64,000 bases of DNA from Micromonospora sp. WMMD882 (GTDB lineage: Bacteria > Actinomycetota > Actinomycetes > Mycobacteriales > Micromonosporaceae), in contig NZ_CP114903.1 in assembly GCF_027497255.1 (NCBI RefSeq), positions 5,890,001-5,954,000 of the forward strand, given 5' to 3'. Below are positions 48,383-57,819 of the stretch, piece by piece (position 1 is the first letter of the stretch; each line of letters begins with the position of its first letter). A program made the translations under genes and the position numbers. Under the pieces are notes generated by a model, which did not search any database, was not told the origin of the DNA, and was given only the letters and a program-made list of their open reading frames with translations.

Positions 48383-50329
48383 TCAGGAGAGGGCGCGGAG
48401 GAAGCGGGCGGTGATCGGGACGGCCGACTCGGTGCTGGCGCCGCCCTGCTCGACGAAGACGGCGAACGCGACGTCCCCCTGCCAGCCGACGAACCAGGCG
48501 TGGGTGTGGGCCGGGTCGTCGTCGTACTCGGCGGTGCCGGTCTTGCCGTGCACCGGGCCGCCCGGGACGGTGCGCAGGGTGGTGGCGGTGCCGGCGGTGA
48601 CCACCTCGCGCATCATCGTGTGCAGTGGCCCGACCGACTCCGGTTTGAGCTGCGGCCCGGCCGGGGCGGGCTGCTCGGGCGCCGGGTCCAGCACCAGTTT
48701 CGGCTGCTCCCACCGACCACGGGCGACGGCGGCGGTGGCGGCGGCCATGGCCAGCGGGCTGACCAGCGTGGTGCCCTGGCCGAACGCGGCGGCGGCCCGC
48801 TCGGCGGGGGCGCCGCCGGTGGAGACCTTGCCGGTGAACACCTCCGCGCCGAGGTCCCACCGGCCCTCCAGGCCGAGCGTACGGCCGGTCTCGGCCAGGC
48901 CGTCGGCGTCGAGTTTCGGGGCGAGGGCGGCGAAGGCGGTGTTGCAGGATTTGGCGAAGTCGGCGCGGAACGGCACCTTGCCGAGGGCGAAGTTCTCCGA
49001 GTTCCTGAAGGACCGACCGTCCACCGTGAAGGTCTTCGGGCAGTCGACCGGGCCGTCCAACGTCACCGCGCCTCGGTCGAGCAGGCCGAGCGCGCTGACC
49101 ATCTTGAACGTCGAGCCGGGTGGCACCTGGGCGGTGAAGGCGAGGTTCTCCCCGAGCGGGCCGGGGCCGTTGGCGGTGGCCAGCACCGCGCCGTCGCTGA
49201 TCCGTACCGCGACCAGGGCGGACCGGCGTCGCTCGGCGCGCAGGGCCGCGTCGGCGGCGTTCTGGACCTTCGGGTCCAGAGTGGTCTTCAGCGGCTGCCC
49301 GGCCGTCGGCTCCTGCCGGAACACCTCGATGCCGGTGGCGGCCCAGGCACCGTCCGGCCCCTTACGCTCGGTGACCACGCTGACCCCGGGTCGGCCGCGC
49401 AGCCGCTCGTCGTACCGACCCTGGAGCCCGCCGTGGCCGACCCGGTCGCCCTCGGCGTGGACGCCGGGCCTGGCGGCCAGGTCCTCGGCGGTGGCCGGGT
49501 CGACCGAGCCGAGCAGGGCGCGGGCGAACTCCCGGGTGGGCGCCAGCTCGACCTGCTCGGTGACGAACTTGGTGCCCGGCAGGTCGTGGATGCGGTCACG
49601 GATCTGCCGGTACGCCTCCTCCCGGAGGGTGACCACCTCGACGCGCGCCTGCGGTTTCGCCTCGGCGAGTCGTCTCGGCAGGTCGGAGAGGTCGACCGGC
49701 GGGGTGATCGCGGGCCGTACGGCCCTGAACGCGGCGTCCAGCTCGCGGACCAGCGCCGCCCGGTCGGTGACCTCGCCCGGTTGGATCCCGACCCGGACGA
49801 CCGGTCGGGGCGCGACGATCGGCTCTCCGGCGCCGTCGAGCACAGCGCCCCGGGGCGCGGCGACCCGGCGCACCGCCAGCCGGTCGCCGCGCAGCAACTG
49901 CTCCTGGACCAGGGCGGGCTCCCAGATGACCTGCCAGGCGTCGTCCCCGCCGCGGGCGAGCCGGATCGGGCGCTGGTAGCTCCACCCGGTGTCACCGGGC
50001 AGTCTCCAGGTCACCTGGATCCGGCCCTCGGCGGAGTCCCTGGTGATCGTCGGCTCGCCGGACTGGCGCAGGGTCGGCGGCTGGTCGGCCAGGTCGCCGG
50101 AGAGGGCCCGGATGTCCGCCATGACCTGGTTCGCCGGCACCCGGGCGCCGGTCGGGTCGCGGAACCCGACCGCGTTCAGGTCGCCGCGCCGCCAGCCGTC
50201 CAGGAACGCCGTGACGCTGTCCTGCGGGCCGTCGCTGTCGGAGCAGCCGACCAGTGCGGTGGCGGCGACGGCCACCGCGAGCAGCGCCCACAGCGTCCGC
50301 CGGGGGCGGTCGGGGTGACGCGATACCAC
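48383..50329 (-). CDS. MecA-like penicillin-binding transpeptidase (lipoprotein)
   Basis: 648 residues from GTG 50329 (GGAGG upstream). The signal peptide ends in lipobox LVGC (C29). Residues about 35-155 form an NTF2-like MecA_N domain, about 165-310 a dimerisation-type linker, and the rest a transpeptidase with SxxK (PPGSTFKMV), SxN (AKSCNTAF) and KTG (VHGKTGTAEY). Cross-links peptidoglycan. Architecture is that of low-affinity PBPs such as PBP2a, which hints at tolerance of beta-lactams but does not prove it. Confidence 0.9.
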   Translation of the reverse strand: MVSRHPDRPRRTLWALLAVAVAATALVGCSDSDGPQDSVTAFLDGWRRGDLNAVGFRDPTGARVPANQVMADIRALSGDLADQPPTLRQSGEPTITRDSAEGRIQVTWRLPGDTGWSYQRPIRLARGGDDAWQVIWEPALVQEQLLRGDRLAVRRVAAPRGAVLDGAGEPIVAPRPVVRVGIQPGEVTDRAALVRELDAAFRAVRPAITPPVDLSDLPRRLAEAKPQARVEVVTLREEAYRQIRDRIHDLPGTKFVTEQVELAPTREFARALLGSVDPATAEDLAARPGVHAEGDRVGHGGLQGRYDERLRGRPGVSVVTERKGPDGAWAATGIEVFRQEPTAGQPLKTTLDPKVQNAADAALRAERRRSALVAVRISDGAVLATANGPGPLGENLAFTAQVPPGSTFKMVSALGLLDRGAVTLDGPVDCPKTFTVDGRSFRNSENFALGKVPFRADFAKSCNTAFAALAPKLDADGLAETGRTLGLEGRWDLGAEVFTGKVSTGGAPAERAAAAFGQGTTLVSPLAMAAATAAVARGRWEQPKLVLDPAPEQPAPAGPQLKPESVGPLHTMMREVVTAGTATTLRTVPGGPVHGKTGTAEYDDDPAHTHAWFVGWQGDVAFAVFVEQGGASTESAVPITARFLRALS

Positions 50330-50613
50330 TGACGCCTCCGATCTCGGGCCGACGGCGACCCAGCCCGACAACCGGTGGCCTCCGGCCCGAACTGCACGGT
50401 AGTACGCCGGCCGCCGGGCGCGTGGCCCCGTCGGCGGCCGGTCGAAGTCCGACCGTGGATCTTGTGATAAATCTCCTCCACGGGGGTAACCCGAGGCCAC
50501 TGCGAACGTCGCGAACCGGAGCCCAGCGGGTCGCCCGTCGAGGGCCGAACATGATCCGTAAGATCTGGGCGGGAAGTGACCCACAACGCGGTGGGTCGGG
50601 GGGAGTGGCACCG
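50330..50613. other. Divergent promoter region, PBP and glutamate dehydrogenase
   Basis: 284 bases without a gene. GTGATAAAT (50465-50473) is a possible -10 for the glutamate dehydrogenase gene. A 7-bp hairpin (50578-50597) directly precedes its ribosome binding site. No further operator was recognised. Confidence 0.4.
50578..50597 (+). promoter_or_regulatory. Hairpin before the glutamate dehydrogenase ribosome binding site
   Basis: GACCCAC-aacgcg-GTGGGTC, a perfect 7-bp stem with a 6-base loop, followed within a few bases by GGGGGGAG. It could influence translation start or leader stability. Confidence 0.4.
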
Positions 50614-53600
50614 ATGGACCGGCGTCCGGCTATCAAACCGGGTCCCGACCTTCGGCCGGTCGAGGCCGGTCGGGACGACGAGCGCGACGCGGCGGACGAC
50701 CAGGACGGTCTGAGCCGCCTCACCACGGGCACGACCGGTCTGACCGGTTCGAGCATCGACACCCTGTACGACCTCGGGCTGCCGCCGGAGGCGTTGGTCG
50801 ACGACCTGGAGGACGCCGAGCTCGACGAGCCGGTGCCCAACGCGGAGCGTCTGGTCGCCCAGGCGGTGGCGCTGGCCGGCGACGACCACGGCGCGGCCAC
50901 CCTGGTCGACCGGTTCTGGCGGTTCGCGCCGGACGAGGAGCTGATCGGGTTCACCGCCGAGGAGATGCTGGCGGCGGCCCGCACCCACCGGGAGCTCGCC
51001 CAGCAGCGGGTGCCGGGCGAGTTGAAGCTGCGGATCCACGAGCCGGACGCCGAGCAGCACCACACGGTCGTCGAGATCGTCACCGACGACATGCCGTTCC
51101 TGGTGGACTCGGTGACCGCGCTGCTCAACGCCCATCATCTCGACGTGCATCTGCTGGTGCACCCGCTGGTGGTGGTCCGTCGGGAGCCGCTCGGCACGTT
51201 GACCGAGGTGGCCGCCGACGTCGAGCCGGACGACGCGATCGACGGCGACATCGTCGAGAGTTGGATGCGGATCGAGATCGACCCGATCCGGGACGCCGAC
51301 CAGCGGGACCGGCTGCGCGCCGAGCTCAAGCGGGTGCTCACCGACGTGCGGGAAGCCGTCGAGGACTGGCCGAAGATGCGCCAGCGGGCCCTGGCGCTGG
51401 CCGACGACCTGGCCGCGGCGCGCACCTCGGAGCACCGTCCGCCGGTGCCGGAGAAGGACATCACCGACTCGGTCGAGCTGCTGCGCTGGTTGGCCCACGA
51501 CCACTTCACGTTCCTCGGCTACCGCGAGTACCGCCTGGTCGACACCCCGGCCGGCGACGGCCGGTCCGGCGGTGACACCCCGGCCGACGGTGGTGGGCAG
51601 TCCGGCGGTCAGGCCCTGGAGGCGGTGCTGGGCACCGGGCTGGGCATCCTGCGGTCCGACCGGACGGAGCCCCGGGCGTTGTCCTCGATGACGCCGGAGG
51701 CACACGAGAAGGTCCTGGAGAAGCGCCTGCTGATCATCACGAAGGCGAACTCCCGGGCCACCGTGCACCGCTCGGCCTATCTCGACTACATCGGTTTCAA
51801 GATCTTCGACGAGTACGGCCAGGTGGTGGGGGAGCGGCGGTTCCTCGGGCTGTTCTCCACCGCGGCGTACCGGACCAGCGTCCGCGAGCTGCCGGTGGTG
51901 CGCCGCAAGGTCGCCGAGGTGATGGAGCGCTCCGGGCTGAGCACGCGCAGCCACTCCGGCAAGGATCTGATCCAGATCCTGGAGACGTACCCCCGGGACG
52001 AGCTGTTCCAGATCAAGACCGACGACCTCTACCACGCGGTGGTCGGGGTGCTGCGGATGGCCGGCCGCCGACAGTTGCGGGTGTTCCTGCGCCGGGACGG
52101 CTACGGACGGTTCATCTCCTGCCTGATCTACCTGCCCCGGGACCGCTTCACCACCCAGAACCGCCTCCGCATGCAGGACATCCTGCTCCGCGAGCTGAAC
52201 GGCGTCGGGGTGGACTACACCACCCGGGTCACCGAGTCGATGCTGGCCCGGGTGCACTTCATCGTCCGGACCGACCCGACCAACCCGCCCGGCGAGGTCG
52301 ACGCCGACCTGCTCGCCGAGGAGCTGGCCGACGCGACCCGGCTGTGGGACGACGACTACCGGCTGGTGCTGGAACGCAAGCTCGGCGACGAGCAGGCCAA
52401 GCACCTTTTCACCAGGTACGCCGACGCGTTCCCGGAAGGCTACAAGGACGGGCACACGCCGTACGAGGCGATGAAGGACCTGGCCAAGCTGGAGCTGCTG
52501 GAGGAGCCGGGCCAGCTCGAGATGCACCTGTTCCGCAAACAGCTCGCCCCGCGCGCCGGGGCCCGGGGCGCGGAGCCGACCGAGGCGCTGGACGTCCGGT
52601 TCAAGGTGTACCGCAACGCCGAGCCGATGCTGCTGTCCGACGTGCTGCCGGTGCTGCACTCGCTCGGCGTCCGGGTGGTCGACGAGCATCCGTACGAGGT
52701 GGACCGGATCGACGGGCGGATCTACCTGTACGACTTCGGGCTGCAACTGCCGGAGGGCCACCAGGAGCTGGCCGAGGTGCGCCCGCACGTCGAGAACGCC
52801 TTCGCCGCGGCCTGGCGGGCCGAGGCCGAGGTGGACGGCTTCAACGAGCTGGTGCTGCGGGGCGGGCTCACCTGGCGGCAGGTGGTGGTGCTGCGGGCGT
52901 ACGCGAAGTACCTGCGCCAGGCCGGCACGGTCTTCTCGCAGGACTACATGGAGTCCACCTTCATCGCGTACCCGGGCGTGGCGACGCTGCTGGTGGAGCT
53001 GTTCGAGGCCCGGTTCGACCCGGGCAACGGGCTGGCCGCCGAGCAGCGTGAGCGGCGCGGCGACGAGCTGGCCGAGACGATCACCGCCGCCCTGGACGAT
53101 GTGGCCAGCCTGGACCAGGACCGCATCCTGCGGTCGTACCTGACGTTGATCCGGGCCACCCTGCGGACCAGCTTCTACCAGAAGATGGAGGGTGGGCGGC
53201 CCAAGTCGTACGTGGCGTTCAAGCTGGATCCGCAGGCGATCCCGGAGCTGCCCGCGCCCCGCCCGAAGTACGAGATCTTCGTCTACTCGCCCCGGTTCGA
53301 GGGCGTGCACCTGCGGTTCGGGCCGGTGGCCCGGGGCGGGTTGCGCTGGTCCGACCGGCGGGAGGACTTCCGCACCGAGGTGCTCGGCCTGGTCAAGGCG
53401 CAGATGGTGAAGAACGCCGTGATCGTGCCGGTGGGCGCGAAGGGCGGCTTCGTGCTCAAGCGCAAGCCGGGCGACCGGGACGAGGCGGTGGCCTGCTACC
53501 GGGAGTTCATCTCCGCGCTGCTGGACGTCACGGACAACATCGTCAGCGGCGAGGTGGTGCCGCCGACCGACGTGGTCCGGCACGACGGCGACGACCCGTA

Positions 53601-55719
53601 CCTGGTGGTCGCGGCGGACAAGGGCACGGCCACGTTCTCCGACATCGCCAACGAGATCTCCACCGCGCACCGGTTCTGGCTGGGTGACGCGTTCGCCTCC
53701 GGCGGTTCGGCCGGCTACGACCACAAGAAGATCGGCATCACCGCCCGGGGCGCCTGGGAGTCGGTGAAGCGGCACTTCCGGGAGTTGGGCCACGACACCC
53801 AGTCGGCGGACTTCACCGTGGTGGGCGTGGGCGACATGTCCGGTGACGTGTTCGGTAACGGGATGCTGCTGTCGGAGCACATCCGGCTGGTGGCCGCGTT
53901 CGACCACCGGCACATCTTCCTCGACCCGGAGCCGGACGCGGCCCGCTCGTACGCCGAGCGCCAGCGGTTGTTCGAGTTGCCCAGGTCGTCGTGGGAGGAC
54001 TACGACGAGAGCCTGATCTCCGCCGGGGGCGGGGTGTACCCGCGTACGGCGAAGTCGGTGCCGATCTCCCCGCAGGTCCGCGCGGCGCTCGGCATCGACG
54101 ACGGGGCCACCCAGCTCTCGCCGCCGGAGCTGATGAAGGCGATCCTGACCGCCCCGGTGGACCTGTTCTGGAACGGCGGCATCGGCACCTACGTGAAGTC
54201 GGCCGACGAGACCAACGCCGAGGTGGGGGACAAGTCCAACGACGCGATCCGGGTGGACGGCAGGGACCTGCGGTGCCGGGTGGTCGGCGAGGGCGGGAAC
54301 CTGGGCTGCACGCAGCTCGGCCGGATCGAGTACGCCCGGGCGGGCGGCCGGATCTACACCGACTTCATCGACAACGCGGCCGGGGTGGACTGCTCCGACC
54401 ACGAGGTGAACATCAAGATCCTGCTGAACACGGCGGTCGCCGACGGGGAGCTGACCGTCCCGGAGCGCGACGAGTTGCTGGCGCAGATGACCGACGAGGT
54501 CGCCGAGCTGGTGCTGCGGGACAACTACGACCAGGCGCGGGCGTTGAACACCGCCCAGGCGCAGGCGGTGTCGCTGCTGCCGGTGCACCGGCGGATGATC
54601 GTCGACCTGGAGCGTTCCGGCACGCTGAACCGCGCGCTGGAGGCGCTGCCGCCGGACGACGAGCTGGCCGTCCGTACCGAGTCCGGGTTGACCGCGCCGG
54701 AGTTCGCGGTGCTGCTCGCGTACGTGAAGATCGCGTTGGAACGGGAGATCCTCACCGACGGGCTGCCCGACGAGGAGTGGACGAACGACGTCCTGGTCAG
54801 GTACTTCCCGACGCCGATGCGGGAGCGGTTCGCCGACCGGATGGGGCGGCACCGGCTGCGCCGGGACATCGTCACCACCGTGCTGGTCAACGAGGCGATC
54901 AACCGGGGCGGCATCTCGTTCGTCTTCCGGGTGGTCGAGGAGACGGCGGCCTCCCCGGCGGACGTGATCCGGGCGTACCTGGTGGTCCGGGAGGTCTTCG
55001 GTCTGCGCGCGGTGTGGGACGCGGTCGAGTCGCTGGACAACCGGGTCCCCCCGGAGGTGCAGACCGCCGTCTACCTGGACACCCGGCGGTTGCTGGACCG
55101 CGCGGTGCGCTGGCTGGTGACGAACCGGCGGTCGCCGATCGACGTGCCGGCCGAGATCGACCGCCTGCGGGACGGGGTGTCCCGGCTGCTGCCCGAGTTG
55201 GCGGATCTCTTCTACGGCGCGGAGCGGGAGGCGCTGGCCGCGCACGTGGACGCGATGACCAAGCGCGGGGTGCCCCGGGAGCTGGCCGAGCAGGCGACCC
55301 GGTTGATGTACAGCTTCGGCCTGCTGGACGTGGTGGAGACCGCGACGCAGACCGGCAAGGACGTCGGCGAGGTGGCGCCGGTCTACTTCGTGCTGTCCGA
55401 CCGGTTCCGGGTGGACTCGCTGTTGTCGAAGATCTCCCTGTTGCCCCGGGAGGACCGCTGGCAGACGCTGGCCCGGATGGCGTTGCGCTACGACCTGTAC
55501 GCCGCGCTGGCCGCGCTCACCGACGAGGTGCTCGACTCCACTCCCGGTGGCCTGCCGCCGCAGGAGCGGGTGCAGCAGTGGGAGCAGTCCAACGCGGTGT
55601 CGATCCACCGGGCACAGCGGGCGATGGGGGAGTTCGACGAGTCCCGGGCGGACCTGGCCGCGCTCTCCGTGCTGTTGCGGCAGATCCGCACGCTGGTGCG
55701 GACCTCCTCGGCGACCTGA
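50614..55719 (+). CDS. gdh: NAD-specific glutamate dehydrogenase, giant (GDH-180) type
   Basis: Oxidatively deaminates glutamate to 2-oxoglutarate using NAD. About 1,701 residues from ATG 50614, the size of the L_180 family; earlier in-frame ATG 50551 is possible. The N-terminal ~750 residues contain ACT-like regulatory parts. The catalytic core near 880-1290 includes RGGLRWSDRREDFRTEVLGL, KNAVIVPVGAKGGFVLKR (substrate Lys), VGVGDMSGDVFGNGML (NAD site) and NGGIGTYVKSADE. Homohexamer in characterised relatives. Regulated by amino acids in that family; not read from sequence here. Confidence 0.95.
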   Translation: MDRRPAIKPGPDLRPVEAGRDDERDAADDQDGLSRLTTGTTGLTGSSIDTLYDLGLPPEALVDDLEDAELDEPVPNAERLVAQAVALAGDDHGAATLVDRFWRFAPDEELIGFTAEEMLAAARTHRELAQQRVPGELKLRIHEPDAEQHHTVVEIVTDDMPFLVDSVTALLNAHHLDVHLLVHPLVVVRREPLGTLTEVAADVEPDDAIDGDIVESWMRIEIDPIRDADQRDRLRAELKRVLTDVREAVEDWPKMRQRALALADDLAAARTSEHRPPVPEKDITDSVELLRWLAHDHFTFLGYREYRLVDTPAGDGRSGGDTPADGGGQSGGQALEAVLGTGLGILRSDRTEPRALSSMTPEAHEKVLEKRLLIITKANSRATVHRSAYLDYIGFKIFDEYGQVVGERRFLGLFSTAAYRTSVRELPVVRRKVAEVMERSGLSTRSHSGKDLIQILETYPRDELFQIKTDDLYHAVVGVLRMAGRRQLRVFLRRDGYGRFISCLIYLPRDRFTTQNRLRMQDILLRELNGVGVDYTTRVTESMLARVHFIVRTDPTNPPGEVDADLLAEELADATRLWDDDYRLVLERKLGDEQAKHLFTRYADAFPEGYKDGHTPYEAMKDLAKLELLEEPGQLEMHLFRKQLAPRAGARGAEPTEALDVRFKVYRNAEPMLLSDVLPVLHSLGVRVVDEHPYEVDRIDGRIYLYDFGLQLPEGHQELAEVRPHVENAFAAAWRAEAEVDGFNELVLRGGLTWRQVVVLRAYAKYLRQAGTVFSQDYMESTFIAYPGVATLLVELFEARFDPGNGLAAEQRERRGDELAETITAALDDVASLDQDRILRSYLTLIRATLRTSFYQKMEGGRPKSYVAFKLDPQAIPELPAPRPKYEIFVYSPRFEGVHLRFGPVARGGLRWSDRREDFRTEVLGLVKAQMVKNAVIVPVGAKGGFVLKRKPGDRDEAVACYREFISALLDVTDNIVSGEVVPPTDVVRHDGDDPYLVVAADKGTATFSDIANEISTAHRFWLGDAFASGGSAGYDHKKIGITARGAWESVKRHFRELGHDTQSADFTVVGVGDMSGDVFGNGMLLSEHIRLVAAFDHRHIFLDPEPDAARSYAERQRLFELPRSSWEDYDESLISAGGGVYPRTAKSVPISPQVRAALGIDDGATQLSPPELMKAILTAPVDLFWNGGIGTYVKSADETNAEVGDKSNDAIRVDGRDLRCRVVGEGGNLGCTQLGRIEYARAGGRIYTDFIDNAAGVDCSDHEVNIKILLNTAVADGELTVPERDELLAQMTDEVAELVLRDNYDQARALNTAQAQAVSLLPVHRRMIVDLERSGTLNRALEALPPDDELAVRTESGLTAPEFAVLLAYVKIALEREILTDGLPDEEWTNDVLVRYFPTPMRERFADRMGRHRLRRDIVTTVLVNEAINRGGISFVFRVVEETAASPADVIRAYLVVREVFGLRAVWDAVESLDNRVPPEVQTAVYLDTRRLLDRAVRWLVTNRRSPIDVPAEIDRLRDGVSRLLPELADLFYGAEREALAAHVDAMTKRGVPRELAEQATRLMYSFGLLDVVETATQTGKDVGEVAPVYFVLSDRFRVDSLLSKISLLPREDRWQTLARMALRYDLYAALAALTDEVLDSTPGGLPPQERVQQWEQSNAVSIHRAQRAMGEFDESRADLAALSVLLRQIRTLVRTSSAT

Positions 55720-55725
55720 CCCGGG

Positions 55726-55780
55726 CCGCACCCGGACGCCCCGGCGGGAGGGACGATCCCGCCGGGGCGTCCGGGTGCGG
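55726..55780. terminator. Bidirectional terminator between gdh and sortase
   Basis: Perfect 24-bp inverted repeat (55726-55749 and 55757-55780) with a 7-base loop, placed between two convergent genes and beginning 6 bases after the gdh stop. The longest perfect stem in the window. Confidence 0.85.
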
Positions 55781-55787
55781 TTAGCCG

Positions 55788-56483
55788 TCAGGGCGACACC
55801 AGGGTGGCGAAGACGATCACGTTGTCCGGGTACTCCCGGGCCTGTTCGTCGAAGACGCCGCCGCAGGTGACCACCCGCAGCCCGGCGCGGTCGTTCGGGC
55901 CGTAGACCAGCTCGGCCGGGAACTGCTCCTTCGGGTACGCCCGTACCGCGTCGACCTGGAAGGTGACGGACCGGCCGTCGGCGCGGCCGACGGTGACGAG
56001 GTCGCCGGGGAGCAGCGCGCCGAGGTCGAAGAAGACCGCCGGCCCGAGGTACGCCGAGTCGACGTGCCCGACGACGACCGCGTTGCCGATCTCGCCCGGG
56101 CTCGGTCCCCGGGAGTACCAGCCGGCGTGTTGGGCCTGCTCCAGCGGCGGCACCTGGACGCTCCCGTCGGCTTCCACCCCGAGCTTCATGATCTTGGCGT
56201 CGACGCCGATGCGGGGGATGGTGATGGTGGTGGGGGTGGCGCGGGGCAGGCCACGCGGGTCGGTCGGGAACCCGTCCGGGTCGGTCGACCAGGCGGGTCC
56301 GGGCGCGCCGGCCCCGGGCGCGGGTCGCGGCGGGCGCGGGGCCGGCTGCCCGGTGAGCCCGGCGCCGAGCAGGCCCGCCCCGAGGACCGCGGTCAGGAGC
56401 ACCGCGGTCGGGCCGGCGGCCCGCCACGGTCTCCCGTGACGGCCGCCGGCCGGGGGCGCTCCCGCGTCAGACGGGTGACTCAT
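55788..56483 (-). CDS. Class F sortase
   Basis: 231 residues. One N-terminal membrane helix (about 24-46), Pro/Ala-rich spacer, then the sortase barrel: catalytic His in VVVGHVDS (about 137-144), Cys in LRVVTCGG (about 202-209), and Arg in AREYPDNVIVF. The spacing fits actinobacterial class F. It would attach secreted proteins to the wall. Its ATG overlaps the 3' end of the upstream wall-protein gene by 17 bases, which suggests that product as a substrate. Confidence 0.9.
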   Translation of the reverse strand: MSHPSDAGAPPAGGRHGRPWRAAGPTAVLLTAVLGAGLLGAGLTGQPAPRPPRPAPGAGAPGPAWSTDPDGFPTDPRGLPRATPTTITIPRIGVDAKIMKLGVEADGSVQVPPLEQAQHAGWYSRGPSPGEIGNAVVVGHVDSAYLGPAVFFDLGALLPGDLVTVGRADGRSVTFQVDAVRAYPKEQFPAELVYGPNDRAGLRVVTCGGVFDEQAREYPDNVIVFATLVSP

Positions 56484-57315
56484 CGGTCCGGCGACGCCGC
56501 ATCAGCACGATCCCGCCGAGCGCCGCGGCGCCGAGCATCGCCGCGCCGCCGACCGCCGTGCCCCGGTCGGCTCCGCCGCGACCACCGTCGCCGCCCTCGA
56601 CGGGGCCGGTCGGCAGGACGACCACGCTGCCCACGCCGCAGGAGCCCTTGAGCTTGTACGTGCCGGGCTCGGCGTCGGCGGCGATCGTGGCCTCGCCGTA
56701 GTAGACGAAGTGCGGCTTCGCCTCGGCCTCCTCCTCGGCGGCGGCCTCTTCGGCGGCCTCCTCGGCGGCCTTCTTCTTGCCCTCCTCGGCGGCGGCCTTC
56801 TTCCTGGCCTCCTCCTCGGCCTTCTTCTTAGCCTCGTCCTTGGCCTCGTCGCCGCCACCCCAGCCGCCCGGGTGCTTCGCGTTGCCGCCCGGCTGTTCGG
56901 CCTCGTCGGCGGCCTCCTCCTCGCCGTGGCGGGGCCAGTGGCCCTTCTCGGCCTCCTCCTCGGCGTCCTCGGCGTCCTCGGTCTCCTCGGCGTGGTGGCC
57001 GGGCCAGCGGCCACCCGTCTCTTCCTCTTCCTCTTCCTCTTCCTCGCCCTGCTCCTGCTCACCGGGTTGGAGCTTGACCTTGCCGGTCACCTCGGACCAG
57101 ACGAAGGCGTGCTCCTGGGGCTCCGGGCAGATTTCGATGAGCTTGACCTCGTGGCCGGGCTGCGCGGCATGCGGATCGGCGTAGACCTTGCCCTCGTGGT
57201 GCGGGGCGTCGCCCGCCGCGCCGTCGGCGACGGCGATCCCCGGCGCGAAGGCCAGCAGGGAGGCCCCGCCGAGGGCAGCGCCTGCGACGACCTTCCCGAG
57301 CATGTTGGTAGCCAT
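56467..57315 (-). CDS. Secreted Glu/Ala-rich surface protein with C-terminal membrane anchor
   Basis: 282 residues from ATG 57315. Signal peptide (about 1-31, cut near AVADG), an extracellular domain, a run of nine Glu near 90, long charged Glu/Lys/Ala helices, then a short beta-type stretch and a C-terminal membrane helix with an RRRR tail. The layout resembles a sortase substrate, but no LPxTG stands before the helix; LPTGP lies about 22 residues ahead. Cotranscribed with the sortase. Binding function unknown. Confidence 0.7.
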   Translation of the reverse strand: MATNMLGKVVAGAALGGASLLAFAPGIAVADGAAGDAPHHEGKVYADPHAAQPGHEVKLIEICPEPQEHAFVWSEVTGKVKLQPGEQEQGEEEEEEEEETGGRWPGHHAEETEDAEDAEEEAEKGHWPRHGEEEAADEAEQPGGNAKHPGGWGGGDEAKDEAKKKAEEEARKKAAAEEGKKKAAEEAAEEAAAEEEAEAKPHFVYYGEATIAADAEPGTYKLKGSCGVGSVVVLPTGPVEGGDGGRGGADRGTAVGGAAMLGAAALGGIVLMRRRRTDESPV

Positions 57316-57819
57316 GATCAGCGTCACTCCATCCCTTTTCGTCCTGGCCCGGCGGAAGCCGAGCTAAGTCAGACGTTAGACGCTTTCATGACCTATGAGG
57401 GGAAAGATTCGTCTTTTAGGGTTTGTCTGCTAAGGGGTTTTCAGGGTGCTACGGGGGGTTTTCGGGCTGGATCGGCGTGACCGTGTTACCGGGCCGCTTG
57501 CCGAAAATTCCGGGCAGATGGCCGGGATGTATCGAGAGGTTGTCATGGAAGCGCTCCCATGCAAGAATCACTTCACTGCGTCAGAGGAGCCACACCGCGC
57601 AACACCAGGCGTCATGGGCAACCGGTTCGGTCCGGTCGACGTCGACGGCTTCGGCCGTCACCGGCGGGTGGCTCGTCCGACCGCACCATCGGAAACACCG
57701 CTGCCCGTCCGGGTCGGGCAATTCCACCACCCCCTGATGGCCTCTGTGGAACGACGCTTCCGCCGGCCTCATCAGCCGGGCCGTACCCGGGTCCGGTAAC
57801 GCCCAAGGAGATCAGTGGC
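57316..57819. other. 504-bp divergent region before the cellulase gene
   Basis: No gene is convincing. The stretch near 57340-57480 is AT-rich for this genome and likely holds the minus-strand promoter. A CebR-like operator lies at 57546-57559 and AAGAAT follows at 57564, so the cellulase mRNA may have a leader of over 200 bases. Open frames across 57559-57819 appear to be leader. Confidence 0.45.
57546..57559. promoter_or_regulatory. CebR-like operator for the cellulase gene
   Basis: TGGAAGCGCTCCCA differs at one base from TGGGAGCGCTCCCA, the cellobiose-responsive CebR/CelR operator of actinomycetes. It lies 261 bases upstream of the cellulase ATG. Confidence 0.75.

Noticed and set aside
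50176..56427. 2,083-residue minus-strand open frame
   Set aside because: Antisense to the glutamate dehydrogenase; translation is low-complexity and matches no family, whereas the plus frame is a complete GDH-180.
57559..57819. N-terminal extension of the cellulase
   Set aside because: The ATG at 57820 begins a normal signal peptide with AAGGAG upstream; the extension would bury it.
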